From an uncultured Oscillospiraceae bacterium (GTDB lineage Bacteria; Bacillota; Clostridia; Oscillospirales; Acutalibacteraceae): a stretch of 64,000 bases of DNA. Of the stretch, positions 52,474-60,568 are shown piece by piece (positions within the stretch are counted from its first letter, which is position 1; every line of letters begins with the position of its first letter). The translations under genes and the position numbers were made by a program. Below the pieces are notes generated by a model that saw only the letters and a list, made by a program, of their open reading frames with translations, ran no database searches and had not been told where the DNA came from. The stretch lies in assembly GCA_948471205.1 (NCBI GenBank), contig CAOKRT010000003.1, positions 104,143 to 168,142 on the forward strand, in the 5' to 3' direction.

Positions 52474-53508
52474 TTGGAAACGAATATATACTTTATTTAT
52501 CTGCTTGCCTGCCATCTGAACGGCAATAAGCCAAAAGGTGAAAAAAGGCTTGACTGGCAGCAGATTTATAATCTTGCGGAAAAACACGGCGTTACAGCCA
52601 TTATTGCATATGAAATCAAAAGGCTTCCTGAAAACTGCCGCCCCGGCGGAACACTTGGTGCATGGTTCAGCGAAGGGTTTGAAAATACCATACACAGTTA
52701 CAGGGCAAAACTGCAGTCGTTATCGGCTCTGACAGCGGCATTATCCGAAAAACGAATTGCACATGCACTTTTCAAAGGTGTTGTGCTTAGAAACTATTAT
52801 CCGTTTCCTGAACTCAGGATAGGTGCTGATGCTGACATTTTGGTTAAGCCTGCAGATTATATTAAGGCAGTTGAGGCGTTAACCCAAAAGGGCTTTGCAG
52901 ATAAGCTGATTGAAAGCAATCATGCCGAACTTTGCTATGATAAGGATATTTTTGAACTGCATACAGAACTGGAAAGCATAAACATACAAAGTAAAATTTA
53001 TTTTGCCACACCGTTTGATGATATAAGCAATGCGGTTGGATATACATATAAATTGAAACCGGTTTATCATTTGCTTTATATTGTATCGCATATTGCGCAT
53101 CATCTTCAAACAGGCGGCGCAAGTATCAGAATGGTTATGGATATAGATGTTCTTATAAGAAAATATCCTGATATGAATATAAATGAATTTCTTATTTTAA
53201 GCGATAATATAAAAATAGGAAAAACTGCCGAATCACTGCTTGCATTTTCAAAAAAGATTTTCAATACACCGGTTGTATTGAATTTTACCTTTGAAGATGA
53301 TGGCACGCAGCCGCTGTTTGCCGATTATGTAGCTGCATTTATTTCGGGCAGTATATTCGGCACACCGGATGAAGAGGAACAGGAAAAAAGCAAACATGCA
53401 GTGGATATTATAAAACGCATATTTAAAAAGATTTCTGATCCGAAAAAGGAAGAGGAAAAAACAGAATACCAGCTCGGAGTTATGGAAGAACTTGGTATTA
53501 CATCATAA
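52474..53508 (+). CDS. Nucleotidyltransferase-family protein (NTP_transf_5 type)
   Basis: The 344-residue protein shows the signature of the uncharacterised nucleotidyltransferase family: AHALFKGVVLRNYYPFPELR followed by IGADADILV (the metal-binding D.D) near residues 95-130. A His-rich helix LLYIVSHIAHHL follows around residue 205. Members often occur beside capsule or PQQ/peptide-modification genes. No such partner is next to it here. TTG start at 52474 after AAGGGTGAT. Confidence 0.7.
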   Translation: METNIYFIYLLACHLNGNKPKGEKRLDWQQIYNLAEKHGVTAIIAYEIKRLPENCRPGGTLGAWFSEGFENTIHSYRAKLQSLSALTAALSEKRIAHALFKGVVLRNYYPFPELRIGADADILVKPADYIKAVEALTQKGFADKLIESNHAELCYDKDIFELHTELESINIQSKIYFATPFDDISNAVGYTYKLKPVYHLLYIVSHIAHHLQTGGASIRMVMDIDVLIRKYPDMNINEFLILSDNIKIGKTAESLLAFSKKIFNTPVVLNFTFEDDGTQPLFADYVAAFISGSIFGTPDEEEQEKSKHAVDIIKRIFKKISDPKKEEEKTEYQLGVMEELGITS

Positions 53509-53537
53509 AGCTGAATTCTTAAATTCTCTGCAAAAAA

Positions 53538-53570
53538 GAAAGAGACAGATATATGCTGTCTCTTTTTTCT
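53538..53570. terminator. Terminator between convergent genes
   Basis: AAAGAGACAG and CTGTCTCTTT form the stem and a T run follows on the + strand; AAAAAAG precedes it, so it can work in both directions. Confidence 0.8.
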
Positions 53571-53574
53571 ATAC

Positions 53575-55170
53575 TCAATGTTCGTCGCTTAAAACCGCAT
53601 GTGCGCATTTTATGCCGTCAACAGCGGCAGAAACAATGCCGCCTGCATAGCCTGCGCCCTCGCCGCAGGGATAAACACCTCTTATATTGCACTGGCAGAA
53701 TTCGTCGCGCAGAATTCGTACAGAACTGGAACTTCTTGTTTCGGGGGCAGTCAGAACGGCATCATACATATTAAAGCCGTTCAGCTTTTTATCCATTTCG
53801 GCTATAGCCGATTTCATAGTTGCAGAAACCTTTGCGGGAAGGCATTCATCAAGATTTGTTAAGGAAACACCTGTCGGGCAGGTTGGTTTAACATTTCCCA
53901 AAGCAGTGCTTTCTTTGCCTGCAAGAAAATCGCCCACAAGCTGGGCAGGCGCTCTGTAATCCCCGCCGGCAAGCTTAAAGGCGGTGTTTTCAATTTCACG
54001 CTGATAATATATTCCCGCCAGGGGATGTGTGCTTGGAAAATCGCACGGTTCTATTCCTACAAGCAGTGCACTGTTGGCGTTTTCACCGTCTCTTGCAAGA
54101 CTGCTCATTCCGTTGACAATAACGCCTTCTTTTTCACTTGCGGCGGCAACCACCGTACCTCCCGGGCACATGCAAAATGTATATGCACCTCTTTCGTGCA
54201 GTCCGTGGCAGGAAAGCTTATAATCGGCGGCGCCAAGTTTGGGATGACCTGCAAATTTACCGTACTGCGCTTTATTGATAAGGCTTTGGGGATGTTCTAT
54301 TCGTGCCCCTACCGAAAAAGGTTTTTGTATAATTTCGGCGCCGGCGTTATAGAGCATTTCAACGGTATCTCTTGCACTGTGTCCTATTGCCATGATAACA
54401 CTGTCTGTTTCCATATCGGCAGTTACACCCTTATGCGTGTATGTAATTCCCTGTACAAAGCCGTTGTAAACAATAAGTTTTTCAAGTTTTGTTTCAAGAC
54501 GAACCTCGCCGCCCAGTTTTTCAATTTTTTTGCGTATGTTTTTAACCACAACGGCAAGTCTATCTGTTCCGATATGAGGCTTGGCGGAATAAAGTATTTC
54601 TTCAGGTGCGCCCGCTTCATAAAGCGCATCCAGTACCTTGCGGATAAACGGACTTTTTATTCCGGTTGTAAGTTTTCCGTCAGAAAAAGTGCCGGCTCCG
54701 CCTTCTCCGAACTGAACATTGGATTCTTCATTCAGTCTGCGCTTGGTCCAGAACTCGTTAACATCCTTTTGGCGTGCATCTATGTCTTTGCCCCGTTCAA
54801 GAATAACCGGCATTAAGCCTGCTTCTGCCAGAATAAGTCCGGCAAGCATTCCGGCAGGACCGAATCCGATTATAACAGGCCTGTATTTTGAATTTCTTTT
54901 GTTATCCGGTATTTCATAAAAATAGGGCTTCACCAAAGATATTTTAGATGATTTGCATTTTGATGTGATTTGCTTTTCGTCAAGGCTTACAGTAACATCA
55001 ACCGAATATGTAAAATGCACATCGTCTTTTTTTCTTGCATCTACACTTTTTTTATAAATGCAAAGTGTTTTGATGTATTTTTTGTTTATTCTGAGAAGTT
55101 TTGCTGCTTTTTCTTTGAGCAGGCTTTCCTCTTCATCAAGAGAAAGTTTTATTTCATTAATTCTTATCAT
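53575..55170 (-). CDS. FAD-dependent oxidoreductase (COG2509-like)
   Basis: The 531-residue protein has an N-terminal ~90-residue domain, then the FAD-binding motif PVIIGFGPAGMLAGLILAEAG and a second block QFGEGGAGTFSDGKLTTGI. Later come VIMAIGHSARDTVEMLY, CMCPGGTVVAAASEKEG and the terminal PCGEGAGYAGGIVSAAVDGI. The reaction is not known. Its start overlaps the stop of the other FAD gene by 14 bases, so they are coupled and may act together. Confidence 0.8.
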   Translation of the reverse strand: MIRINEIKLSLDEEESLLKEKAAKLLRINKKYIKTLCIYKKSVDARKKDDVHFTYSVDVTVSLDEKQITSKCKSSKISLVKPYFYEIPDNKRNSKYRPVIIGFGPAGMLAGLILAEAGLMPVILERGKDIDARQKDVNEFWTKRRLNEESNVQFGEGGAGTFSDGKLTTGIKSPFIRKVLDALYEAGAPEEILYSAKPHIGTDRLAVVVKNIRKKIEKLGGEVRLETKLEKLIVYNGFVQGITYTHKGVTADMETDSVIMAIGHSARDTVEMLYNAGAEIIQKPFSVGARIEHPQSLINKAQYGKFAGHPKLGAADYKLSCHGLHERGAYTFCMCPGGTVVAAASEKEGVIVNGMSSLARDGENANSALLVGIEPCDFPSTHPLAGIYYQREIENTAFKLAGGDYRAPAQLVGDFLAGKESTALGNVKPTCPTGVSLTNLDECLPAKVSATMKSAIAEMDKKLNGFNMYDAVLTAPETRSSSSVRILRDEFCQCNIRGVYPCGEGAGYAGGIVSAAVDGIKCAHAVLSDEH

Positions 55171-56266
55171 TTCTTTTTTCCACTATCCTGTTTGCTGTTT
55201 TTATTCCGCTTTGCCATGCAAAGTTAAGATTGAATCCGCCGCATGGAAACTGCCTGTCAAGCAATTCACCGCAGATATAAAGATTTTTAACAAATTTTGA
55301 TTCAAAATCATTTGTTTCCTCTACAGGTATGCCGCCGCAGGTTATCTGTGCAAAATCAAAGCCCTTTGTACCTGTCAGAATTAAACGCCAGTTTTTAGCA
55401 AATTCAGCCGATTTTTCAGCGCAGTTGCCTGATTGTTTGGAAAGAATGTCAGACAGTTTTCTGCCGAGTATACCGCATAAACTTCCGAAACGGTTTATAT
55501 GTTCTGTAAGCTCCGCTTCGGTCATATTTGGCACAAGATCCAGTACTGCAACACATTTTTCAGGTGTTTTTTTTGCAAAATTTTCTGAAACGGTGTGCGA
55601 AACATTCATTGCCGCAATGCCGGAAAGTCCGTAATCGGTAAAAAGAATTTCTCCGTATTCTTCTGCTTTAATAATTCCGTTTATTTCTATTTTTATTTTG
55701 CATCGTGTTCGTGTGCCTTTGATAGCCCTTGGGTATTTGCTTGAAGAGTGAAGCTGAACAAGGCCCGGAGAAAGCGGGGCTATGCTGTGTCCAAGCTGTT
55801 TAAGCAATGTGTAGCCGCTTCCGTTTGAACCTAGGTTTTTTTGTGCTTTTCCGCCTGCGGCAACAATTATGCTGTCTGCTTTAAAAGTTCCTTTTTCAGA
55901 ATAAACAGTTAAATTATTATCTATTTTTTTTACTTCACAATCCGGTATGATTTTAATGTTCAGATTATTGCAGGCTTCAAGCAGTATATCAAGAACCGTT
56001 TGTGCTTTTAAGGAATAAGGATATATGCGTCCTTCATCTTCTTCACATAAAACAAGTCCTATACTGTTGAAAAATTTTCTGACTTCGCCGCTGTTTTCGG
56101 CATATTTATTTGTAAGATTGCATCTTCCGTTTCCCGTTGCAAGAATTTTTCGCCCGGGAGAGGATAGCCTTTCAAGAACTACTACTTTTTCACAGGGGAT
56201 TCTCTGTTTCAGGCTTATGGCAGCGGCAAGTCCTGCTGCACCTGCGCCTATGATAATTGTGGTCAT
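55157..56266 (-). CDS. BaiN/HI0933-type flavoprotein (aminoacetone oxidase family)
   Basis: The 369-residue protein starts with MTTIIIGAGAAGLAAAISL, then GRKILATGNGRCNLTN, which is diagnostic for the HI0933/BaiN family. It ends with TCGGIPVEETNDFESK and LYICGELLDRQFPCGGFNLNFAWQSG. Some members reduce bile-acid intermediates; a general role is unknown. Upstream gene of the FAD pair. Confidence 0.87.
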   Translation of the reverse strand: MTTIIIGAGAAGLAAAISLKQRIPCEKVVVLERLSSPGRKILATGNGRCNLTNKYAENSGEVRKFFNSIGLVLCEEDEGRIYPYSLKAQTVLDILLEACNNLNIKIIPDCEVKKIDNNLTVYSEKGTFKADSIIVAAGGKAQKNLGSNGSGYTLLKQLGHSIAPLSPGLVQLHSSSKYPRAIKGTRTRCKIKIEINGIIKAEEYGEILFTDYGLSGIAAMNVSHTVSENFAKKTPEKCVAVLDLVPNMTEAELTEHINRFGSLCGILGRKLSDILSKQSGNCAEKSAEFAKNWRLILTGTKGFDFAQITCGGIPVEETNDFESKFVKNLYICGELLDRQFPCGGFNLNFAWQSGIKTANRIVEKRNDKN

Positions 56267-56350
56267 ATAATCTCCGTAACAAAATATGTGTATAATTTCT
56301 TATATAATAATATAAAACATAAATAAATGCAAACTTTTTTATGAATATGC

Positions 56351-56379
56351 TTGACTTGCTGTAAATTATATGGTATAGT
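56351..56379 (+). promoter_or_regulatory. Promoter of rpmG-secE-nusG
   Basis: TTGACT (56351-56356) and TATAGT (56374-56379) have a 17-base spacer. A short AAAAGGGG..CCCTTTTTT inverted repeat follows at 56391-56427, possibly a leader attenuator. Confidence 0.7.
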
Positions 56380-56474
56380 GTGAATACCTCGAAAAGGGGT
56401 TAATTTTTTTGCCCTTTTTTCTGTGCTTTTTGCCTGAGGGAGATTAGAAATCGAAATAAATTGGAGGTGCCAAA

Positions 56475-56624
56475 ATGAGAGTTAAAGTTACTTTAGCTTG
56501 CACTGAATGCAAACAACGAAATTATAACACAATGAAAAACAAAAAGAACACTCCAGACAGACTTGAAATGAACAAGTACTGCCCGTTCTGTAAAAAGCAT
56601 ACTCTTCACAGAGAAACAAAATAA
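56475..56624 (+). CDS. rpmG: 50S ribosomal protein L33
   Basis: The 49-residue protein carries two zinc-binding CxxC pairs ([11 protein letters not shown] and [12 protein letters not shown]), so it is the zinc-containing L33 type. GGAGG lies nine bases before the ATG at 56475. It starts the conserved rpmG-secE-nusG-rplK-rplA order. The gene is too short for many gene finders but unmistakable. Confidence 0.95.
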   Translation: MRVKVTLACTECKQRNYNTMKNKKNTPDRLEMNKYCPFCKKHTLHRETK

Positions 56625-56636
56625 CGGAGGATAGCA

Positions 56637-57062
56637 ATGGCTAAAGATAATAAAGCTGAAAAGGAAACCAAGCCTGCAAAGGCTGAAAAGAATTCCAAAA
56701 AAGCTGATAAGAAAAAGAAAAAAAATAATCCGTTCAAATCCATTGCTGCTTTCTTTAAAAGCACAAACGCAGAGCGCAAAAAGGTTGTTTGGCCCAATGC
56801 CAAGGAAACCATTAAAAACGCTGCAATTGTGCTTGTTGTTACTCTTGTGGTAGGTGTTGCAATCTACGGCATTGATTCACTTCTTACTCTTGGAATGAAG
56901 CAGGTTAAAAGCCTTGCCGACAGCACAACAGTAAGTGCAGAGGCTGATGATTCGGCTGATTCTGATGCAGATATTGTTGATGATGATACTGCTGAAAGTA
57001 CCACAGCCGATACAACTACCGCTGCTGAAACTACAACTGCCGAAAGCACCACAGCCGAGTAA
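56637..57062 (+). CDS. secE: Preprotein translocase subunit SecE with an unusual acidic C-terminal tail
   Basis: The SecE core lies at residues 40-95: FKSTNAERKKVVWPNAKETIKNAAIVL followed by one membrane helix. It is preceded by a Lys-rich cytoplasmic segment. After the helix the protein continues with about 50 residues rich in Asp, Ala, Thr and Glu, ending in a repeated TTAETTTAESTTAE-like pattern, which would lie outside the membrane. Bacillus SecE is about 60 residues; this one has 141. It follows rpmG by 12 bases and precedes nusG. Confidence 0.9.
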   Translation: MAKDNKAEKETKPAKAEKNSKKADKKKKKNNPFKSIAAFFKSTNAERKKVVWPNAKETIKNAAIVLVVTLVVGVAIYGIDSLLTLGMKQVKSLADSTTVSAEADDSADSDADIVDDDTAESTTADTTTAAETTTAESTTAE

Positions 57063-57095
57063 GCTGAATTTTAATTACGGAGGCTCTTTATCCAT

Positions 57096-57620
57096 ATGGA
57101 AGAAGCAAAATGGTATGTTGCTCACACATTTTCAGGATATGAAAACAAAGTAGCAAGTAATATTCAAACTGTTGTTGAAAACCGCAATCTTCACGATTTA
57201 ATTCAGGAGGTTTCAGTGCCGACAGAAACAGTTGTTGAAATTAAAGAGGACGGAAGCAGAAAAGAAGTGGAAAGAAAAATCTTTCCCGGCTATGTTCTTG
57301 TAAAAATGGTTATGAATGACGATACATGGTATGTTGTTCGTAATATTCGCGGCTGCACGGGCTTCGTTGGTCCTGAAAGCAAGCCTGTTCCGCTTACGGA
57401 AGAGGAAGTTAAGAAACTCGGCGTTGAAAAAATCAGTGTTGAGATTGCTTATGCAGAGGGCGATTTGGTTAATGTTATTGACGGTCCGCTCGAAGGCTTT
57501 TCGGGAACGGTTGATTCCGTGGATGTCAGCAAAAACAGCGTTCAGGTTACAATATCTATGTTTGGTCGTGAAACTGCTGTTGAATTTGAACTTGATCAGT
57601 TAGAAAAGATTAAGGATTAA
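57096..57620 (+). CDS. nusG: Transcription termination/antitermination protein NusG
   Basis: The 174-residue protein has the NGN domain (WYVAHTFSGYENKVASNI, ..KIFPGYVLVKMVMNDDTWYVVRN) and a C-terminal KOW domain (EGDLVNVIDGPLEGFSGTV). Typical NusG length. It couples RNA polymerase to pausing, Rho or the ribosome. Confidence 0.95.
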   Translation: MEEAKWYVAHTFSGYENKVASNIQTVVENRNLHDLIQEVSVPTETVVEIKEDGSRKEVERKIFPGYVLVKMVMNDDTWYVVRNIRGCTGFVGPESKPVPLTEEEVKKLGVEKISVEIAYAEGDLVNVIDGPLEGFSGTVDSVDVSKNSVQVTISMFGRETAVEFELDQLEKIKD

Positions 57621-57660
57621 TGATTTAAGTAATTTGCAGTATATCTGCTTGTTATTCATC

Positions 57661-57704
57661 GCTTTGCGGTGAGTGGGAGGGGAATTGCTTCCCCGCCAAA
57701 CCAC
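57661..57704 (+). promoter_or_regulatory. Probable L1-type ribosomal-protein leader before rplK
   Basis: GTGG-GA (57673-57678) and GCCAAA-CCAC (57695-57704) enclose the stem GGGGAA/TTCCCC (57679-57684 with 57689-57694), giving a helix with an asymmetric internal loop. The same GTGG-GA .. G..NAA-CCAC layout occurs at 58160-58185 before rplA. This resembles the rRNA-mimicking L1 binding site known from L11-L1 operons. Assignment to L1 is from knowledge of these operons, not proven here. Confidence 0.55.
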
Positions 57705-57725
57705 ATTATTTAGGAGGAAATTATT

Positions 57726-58151
57726 ATGGCTCAGAAGGTAGTAGGTTTAATTAAACTTCAGATTCCTGCAGGCAAAGCAACTCCGGCACCACCGGTAGGT
57801 CCTGCACTCGGTCAGCATGGTGTAAACATCATGGCTTTCACAAAAGAATTCAATGAAAGAACAAAGAATGACGTTGGTCTTGTAATCCCTGTTGTTATCA
57901 CAGTTTTTGAAGACCGTTCATTCACATTCATCACAAAAACACCACCGGCAGCGGTTCTTATTAAAAAGGCTTGCGGAATAGACAAGGCTTCAGGCGTTCC
58001 AAATAAGAATAAGGTTGCAACAATCACAAAGGCACAGATTCAGCAGATTGCTGAAACAAAAATGCCTGATCTCAATGCAGCTAATCTTGAAGCAGCAATG
58101 AGCATGATTGCAGGCACCGCTCGCAGCATGGGTGTAGTAGTAGAAGACTAA
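57726..58151 (+). CDS. rplK: 50S ribosomal protein L11
   Basis: The 141-residue protein starts [37 protein letters not shown] and ends with the L11 rRNA-binding domain ([24 protein letters not shown]). It forms the GTPase-associated centre. AGGAGG precedes the ATG. Confidence 0.96.
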   Translation: MAQKVVGLIKLQIPAGKATPAPPVGPALGQHGVNIMAFTKEFNERTKNDVGLVIPVVITVFEDRSFTFITKTPPAAVLIKKACGIDKASGVPNKNKVATITKAQIQQIAETKMPDLNAANLEAAMSMIAGTARSMGVVVED

Positions 58152-58159
58152 TTCCCCGT

Positions 58160-58185
58160 GTGGGAGGAAAAATCCGATTAACCAC
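58160..58185 (+). promoter_or_regulatory. Second L1-type motif between rplK and rplA
   Basis: GTGG-GA-GGA (58160-58168) and TCC-GATTAA-CCAC (58173-58185, counting the loop side) form the same two-helix motif as at 57661-57704. It lies just before the rplA ribosome site (GGAGG at 58187), where L1 binding could block translation. Confidence 0.5.
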
Positions 58186-58200
58186 TGGAGGTAATTTATT

Positions 58201-58908
58201 ATGAAACACGGAAAGAAATATACAGACGGTGCTAAACTTGTAGACCGTTCAAATTTATATGACAGTGCAGAAGCTCTTGATCTTGCAATCAAAACAGCAA
58301 CTGCAAAATTCGATGAAACAATCGAAGTTCATGTTCGTTTAGGTGTAGACTCACGTCATGCAGATCAGCAGGTTCGCGGCGCAGTTGTTCTTCCTAACGG
58401 AACAGGTAAAGATGTAAGAGTTGCAGTATTCGCTAAGGGTGATCTTGCAAAGGCTGCTGAAGAAGCAGGTGCAGATGTTGTTGGCGATGCTGATCTTGTT
58501 ACAAAAATTCAGGGCGGCTGGATGGATTTTGATGTTGCCATCGCAAGCCCGGATATGATGGGTTTTGTTGGCCGTTTAGGTAAGGTTCTCGGTCCGCGCG
58601 GTCTTATGCCGTCACCTAAAGCAGGCACAGTAACAATGGATGTTGCTAAGGCTGTTGCAGAAGCTAAGGCAGGTAAAATTGAATACCGTCTTGATAAATC
58701 AAATATTATTCACTGCCCAATCGGCAAGGCTTCTTTCGGCACAGAAAAGCTTCTTGAAAACTTCAATGCACTTCTTGATGCTGTTATCAAGGCTAAGCCG
58801 GCAGCAGCAAAAGGTCAGTACATTAAATCCTGTGCTGTTGCTTCAACAATGGGTCCGGGCGTTCGTATCAATCCGAATAAGGTTGGCACAGGCGTTTCTG
58901 CAGAATAA
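58201..58908 (+). CDS. rplA: 50S ribosomal protein L1
   Basis: The 235-residue protein has the L1 blocks: [70 protein letters not shown] and [10 protein letters not shown] near the end. It forms the L1 stalk and in many bacteria represses its own operon. Confidence 0.96.
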   Translation: MKHGKKYTDGAKLVDRSNLYDSAEALDLAIKTATAKFDETIEVHVRLGVDSRHADQQVRGAVVLPNGTGKDVRVAVFAKGDLAKAAEEAGADVVGDADLVTKIQGGWMDFDVAIASPDMMGFVGRLGKVLGPRGLMPSPKAGTVTMDVAKAVAEAKAGKIEYRLDKSNIIHCPIGKASFGTEKLLENFNALLDAVIKAKPAAAKGQYIKSCAVASTMGPGVRINPNKVGTGVSAE

Positions 58909-58921
58909 TATAAATAAGGTG

Positions 58922-58951
58922 TTGACAAGGCGCATTGCCTTGTGTTACAAT
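58922..58951 (+). promoter_or_regulatory. Promoter of rplJL
   Basis: TTGACA (58922-58927) and TACAAT (58946-58951) with an 18-base spacer precede the L10 leader. Confidence 0.7.
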
Positions 58952-58960
58952 ACATTCGCT

Positions 58961-59096
58961 GTTCAACCAAAGACAGCAGGTACCTTTTTAGGTGTAAGTT
59001 TACCGCCTGCCGAGGAATGAGCATTCAGATTAATATATAATTATTATGTATTTATTATGAATTGTTGTGCATTCCTCTTTAGGAATGCACTTTTTG
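58961..59096 (+). ncRNA. L10 ribosomal-protein leader with attenuator
   Basis: The segment AACCAAAGACAGCAGGTAC, then AGGTGTAAGTTTACCGCCTGCCGAGGAA, is the L10 leader found before rplJ in Firmicutes, where L10(L12)4 binds. A terminator GTGCATTCCT/AGGAATGCAC plus TTTTTG lies at 59068-59096. GAGGAATG at 59012-59019 is complementary to CATTCCTC at 59071-59078, which gives the competing antiterminator pairing. Confidence 0.85.
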
Positions 59097-59159
59097 TTAT
59101 TTGGAAAACAGCCATAAAGCCCGTTATTTAAACGGCAAATAATTATGGAGGTATAATTA

Positions 59160-59717
59160 ATGCCAAGCACAGTAATTCTTGAAAAGAAACAGGCACAGGT
59201 TGCTGCTCTTGCTGAAAGAATTAAAGGCTCTATCGCAGGCGTTATTGTTGACTACAAGGGTATCAATGTAGAAGATGATACAAAGCTTCGTAAAGAGCTT
59301 CGTGAAGCAGGTGTAGAGTATACAGTTGTAAAAAATACTCTTCTGAAAAGAGCTGCTGAAAATGCAGGTCTTGCAGGTCTTGATCCGATTCTTGAAGGCA
59401 CAACAGCAATCGCAACAAGCGTTGATGACTATGTGGCATCAGCCCGCATTCTTCAGAAATATGCTGACGGTCATGATAATTTCAGCCTTAAATCAGGTTA
59501 TCTTGATGGTGAAGTTATTGATATGGCAAAGCTTCAGGCTCTTGCTAAGCTTCCGTCAAGAGAAATTCTTCTTGCAACAGTTTGCAGCGTATTTAATGCA
59601 CCGATTGCAGCATTTGCAAGAGGCGTTCAGGCTATCGTTGACAAGGGCGGCGTAGAAGCATGCGAAAAGGCAGAGGCTCCTGCTGAAGAAGCACCTGCAG
59701 AAGAAACAGCTGAATAA
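59160..59717 (+). CDS. rplJ: 50S ribosomal protein L10
   Basis: The 185-residue protein shows VILEKKQAQVAALAERIKGS, GVIVDYKGINVEDDTKLRKELREAGVEYTVVKNTLLKRA and a C-terminal L7/L12-binding helix, then an acidic Ala/Glu tail. Bacillus L10 is 166 residues, so the tail is longer here. The mRNA is controlled by the leader upstream. Confidence 0.95.
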   Translation: MPSTVILEKKQAQVAALAERIKGSIAGVIVDYKGINVEDDTKLRKELREAGVEYTVVKNTLLKRAAENAGLAGLDPILEGTTAIATSVDDYVASARILQKYADGHDNFSLKSGYLDGEVIDMAKLQALAKLPSREILLATVCSVFNAPIAAFARGVQAIVDKGGVEACEKAEAPAEEAPAEETAE

Positions 59718-59762
59718 TCAGCACAATTAAATTAAAAAATACTTTATTTGGAGGAAATAAAA

Positions 59763-60140
59763 ATGGCATCAGAGAATGTAACAAAAATTGTTGAAGAGCT
59801 TAAAACTCTCACAGTTCTTGAGCTTTCAGAGCTCGTATCAGCAGTAGAAGAAGAATTCGGCGTAAGCGCTGCAGCAGCAGTAGCAGTAGCAGCTCCGGCA
59901 GACGGCGGCGCAGCAGCTGCAGAAGAGAAAACAGAATTTGATGTTGTACTTACAGATGTAGGCGGCAACAAGATTCAGGTTATCAAGGCTGTTCGTGAAG
60001 CAACAGGTCTTGGCCTTAAAGAGGCTAAGGAAATTGTTGACGGTGCACCTTCAACAATCAAAGAGGCTATGCCAACAGCAGACGCTGAAGCTCTTAAGGC
60101 TAAGCTTGCTGAAGCAGGCGCAACTGTTGAACTTAAATAA
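59763..60140 (+). CDS. rplL: 50S ribosomal protein L7/L12
   Basis: The 125-residue protein has the N-terminal dimer domain ([10 protein letters not shown]-type: [26 protein letters not shown]), an Ala-rich hinge and the C-terminal factor-binding domain ([39 protein letters not shown]). GGAGG precedes the ATG at 59763. Degenerate copies of the last codons and the terminator recur at 61626 and 63804. rpoB, which normally follows rplL, is not in the window. Confidence 0.96.
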   Translation: MASENVTKIVEELKTLTVLELSELVSAVEEEFGVSAAAAVAVAAPADGGAAAAEEKTEFDVVLTDVGGNKIQVIKAVREATGLGLKEAKEIVDGAPSTIKEAMPTADAEALKAKLAEAGATVELK

Positions 60141-60160
60141 TTCAGTTCTCTATAAAAGGA

Positions 60161-60194
60161 AAGACGATGTGATTGCTCACATCGTCTTTTTTTG
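60161..60194 (+). terminator. Terminator of rplJL (native copy of a repeated hairpin)
   Basis: AAAGACGATGTGA-TTGC-TCACATCGTCTTT followed by TTTTT. The same hairpin occurs at 61696-61729 and 63873-63907. On the minus strand it also follows the small membrane gene ending at 60287. Confidence 0.9.
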
Positions 60195-60286
60195 TATTAC
60201 TTTTATGTAATACAAAACAGGAGAAAAAATTAATGAATTTTTAAATAATTCGTTGTTTGTGCTTTTTTAGCAGATATTCAAAAGGT

Positions 60287-60568
60287 TCAATAAAATTTGT
60301 GCTCTTCTTCATTGTCATCTTTATCTTTGGGCAGTGCGTTTAAAATCTTTTTTGCGTAATATGGAACAGAAATACAGATTGAAGTAAGCAGACTCAATAT
60401 AATGACATCTATAAATTCTATTTCATTAAAAATTGCGAATATGTACCAAAGAATTCCTGTTGCAATAAATACAATTAAAGTAAAAATAACAATTTTCCTC
60501 CTTCTTTTAATAATCTTCAACGATGTTAAATGATGAATTGTATACCCTTTTGAGGTGCATATCGTCAT
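60287..60568 (-). CDS. Small membrane protein of cassette 1 (start uncertain)
   Basis: The frame encodes a protein with two hydrophobic helices (IVIFTLIVFIATGILWYIFAIF and FIDVIILSLLTSICISVPYY), ending in a charged tail rich in Asp, Glu and Lys. The last 28 residues are identical to those of the protein at 61825-62025. The first ATG in frame (60568) lies inside the preceding gene. AAGGAGG at 60497-60503 would fit a start near 60493, but only ATT/GTT codons are there, where the paralogue has ATG. Start loss, an ATT start or coupling are possible. Function unknown. Confidence 0.6.
   Translation of the reverse strand: MTICTSKGYTIHHLTSLKIIKRRRKIVIFTLIVFIATGILWYIFAIFNEIEFIDVIILSLLTSICISVPYYAKKILNALPKDKDDNEEEHKFY

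Noticed and set aside
54025-54816. A 263-codon open frame antisense to the FAD oxidoreductase gene
   Set aside because: Cys/Phe-rich translation typical of an antisense frame; the FAD gene on the minus strand has clear dinucleotide-binding motifs.
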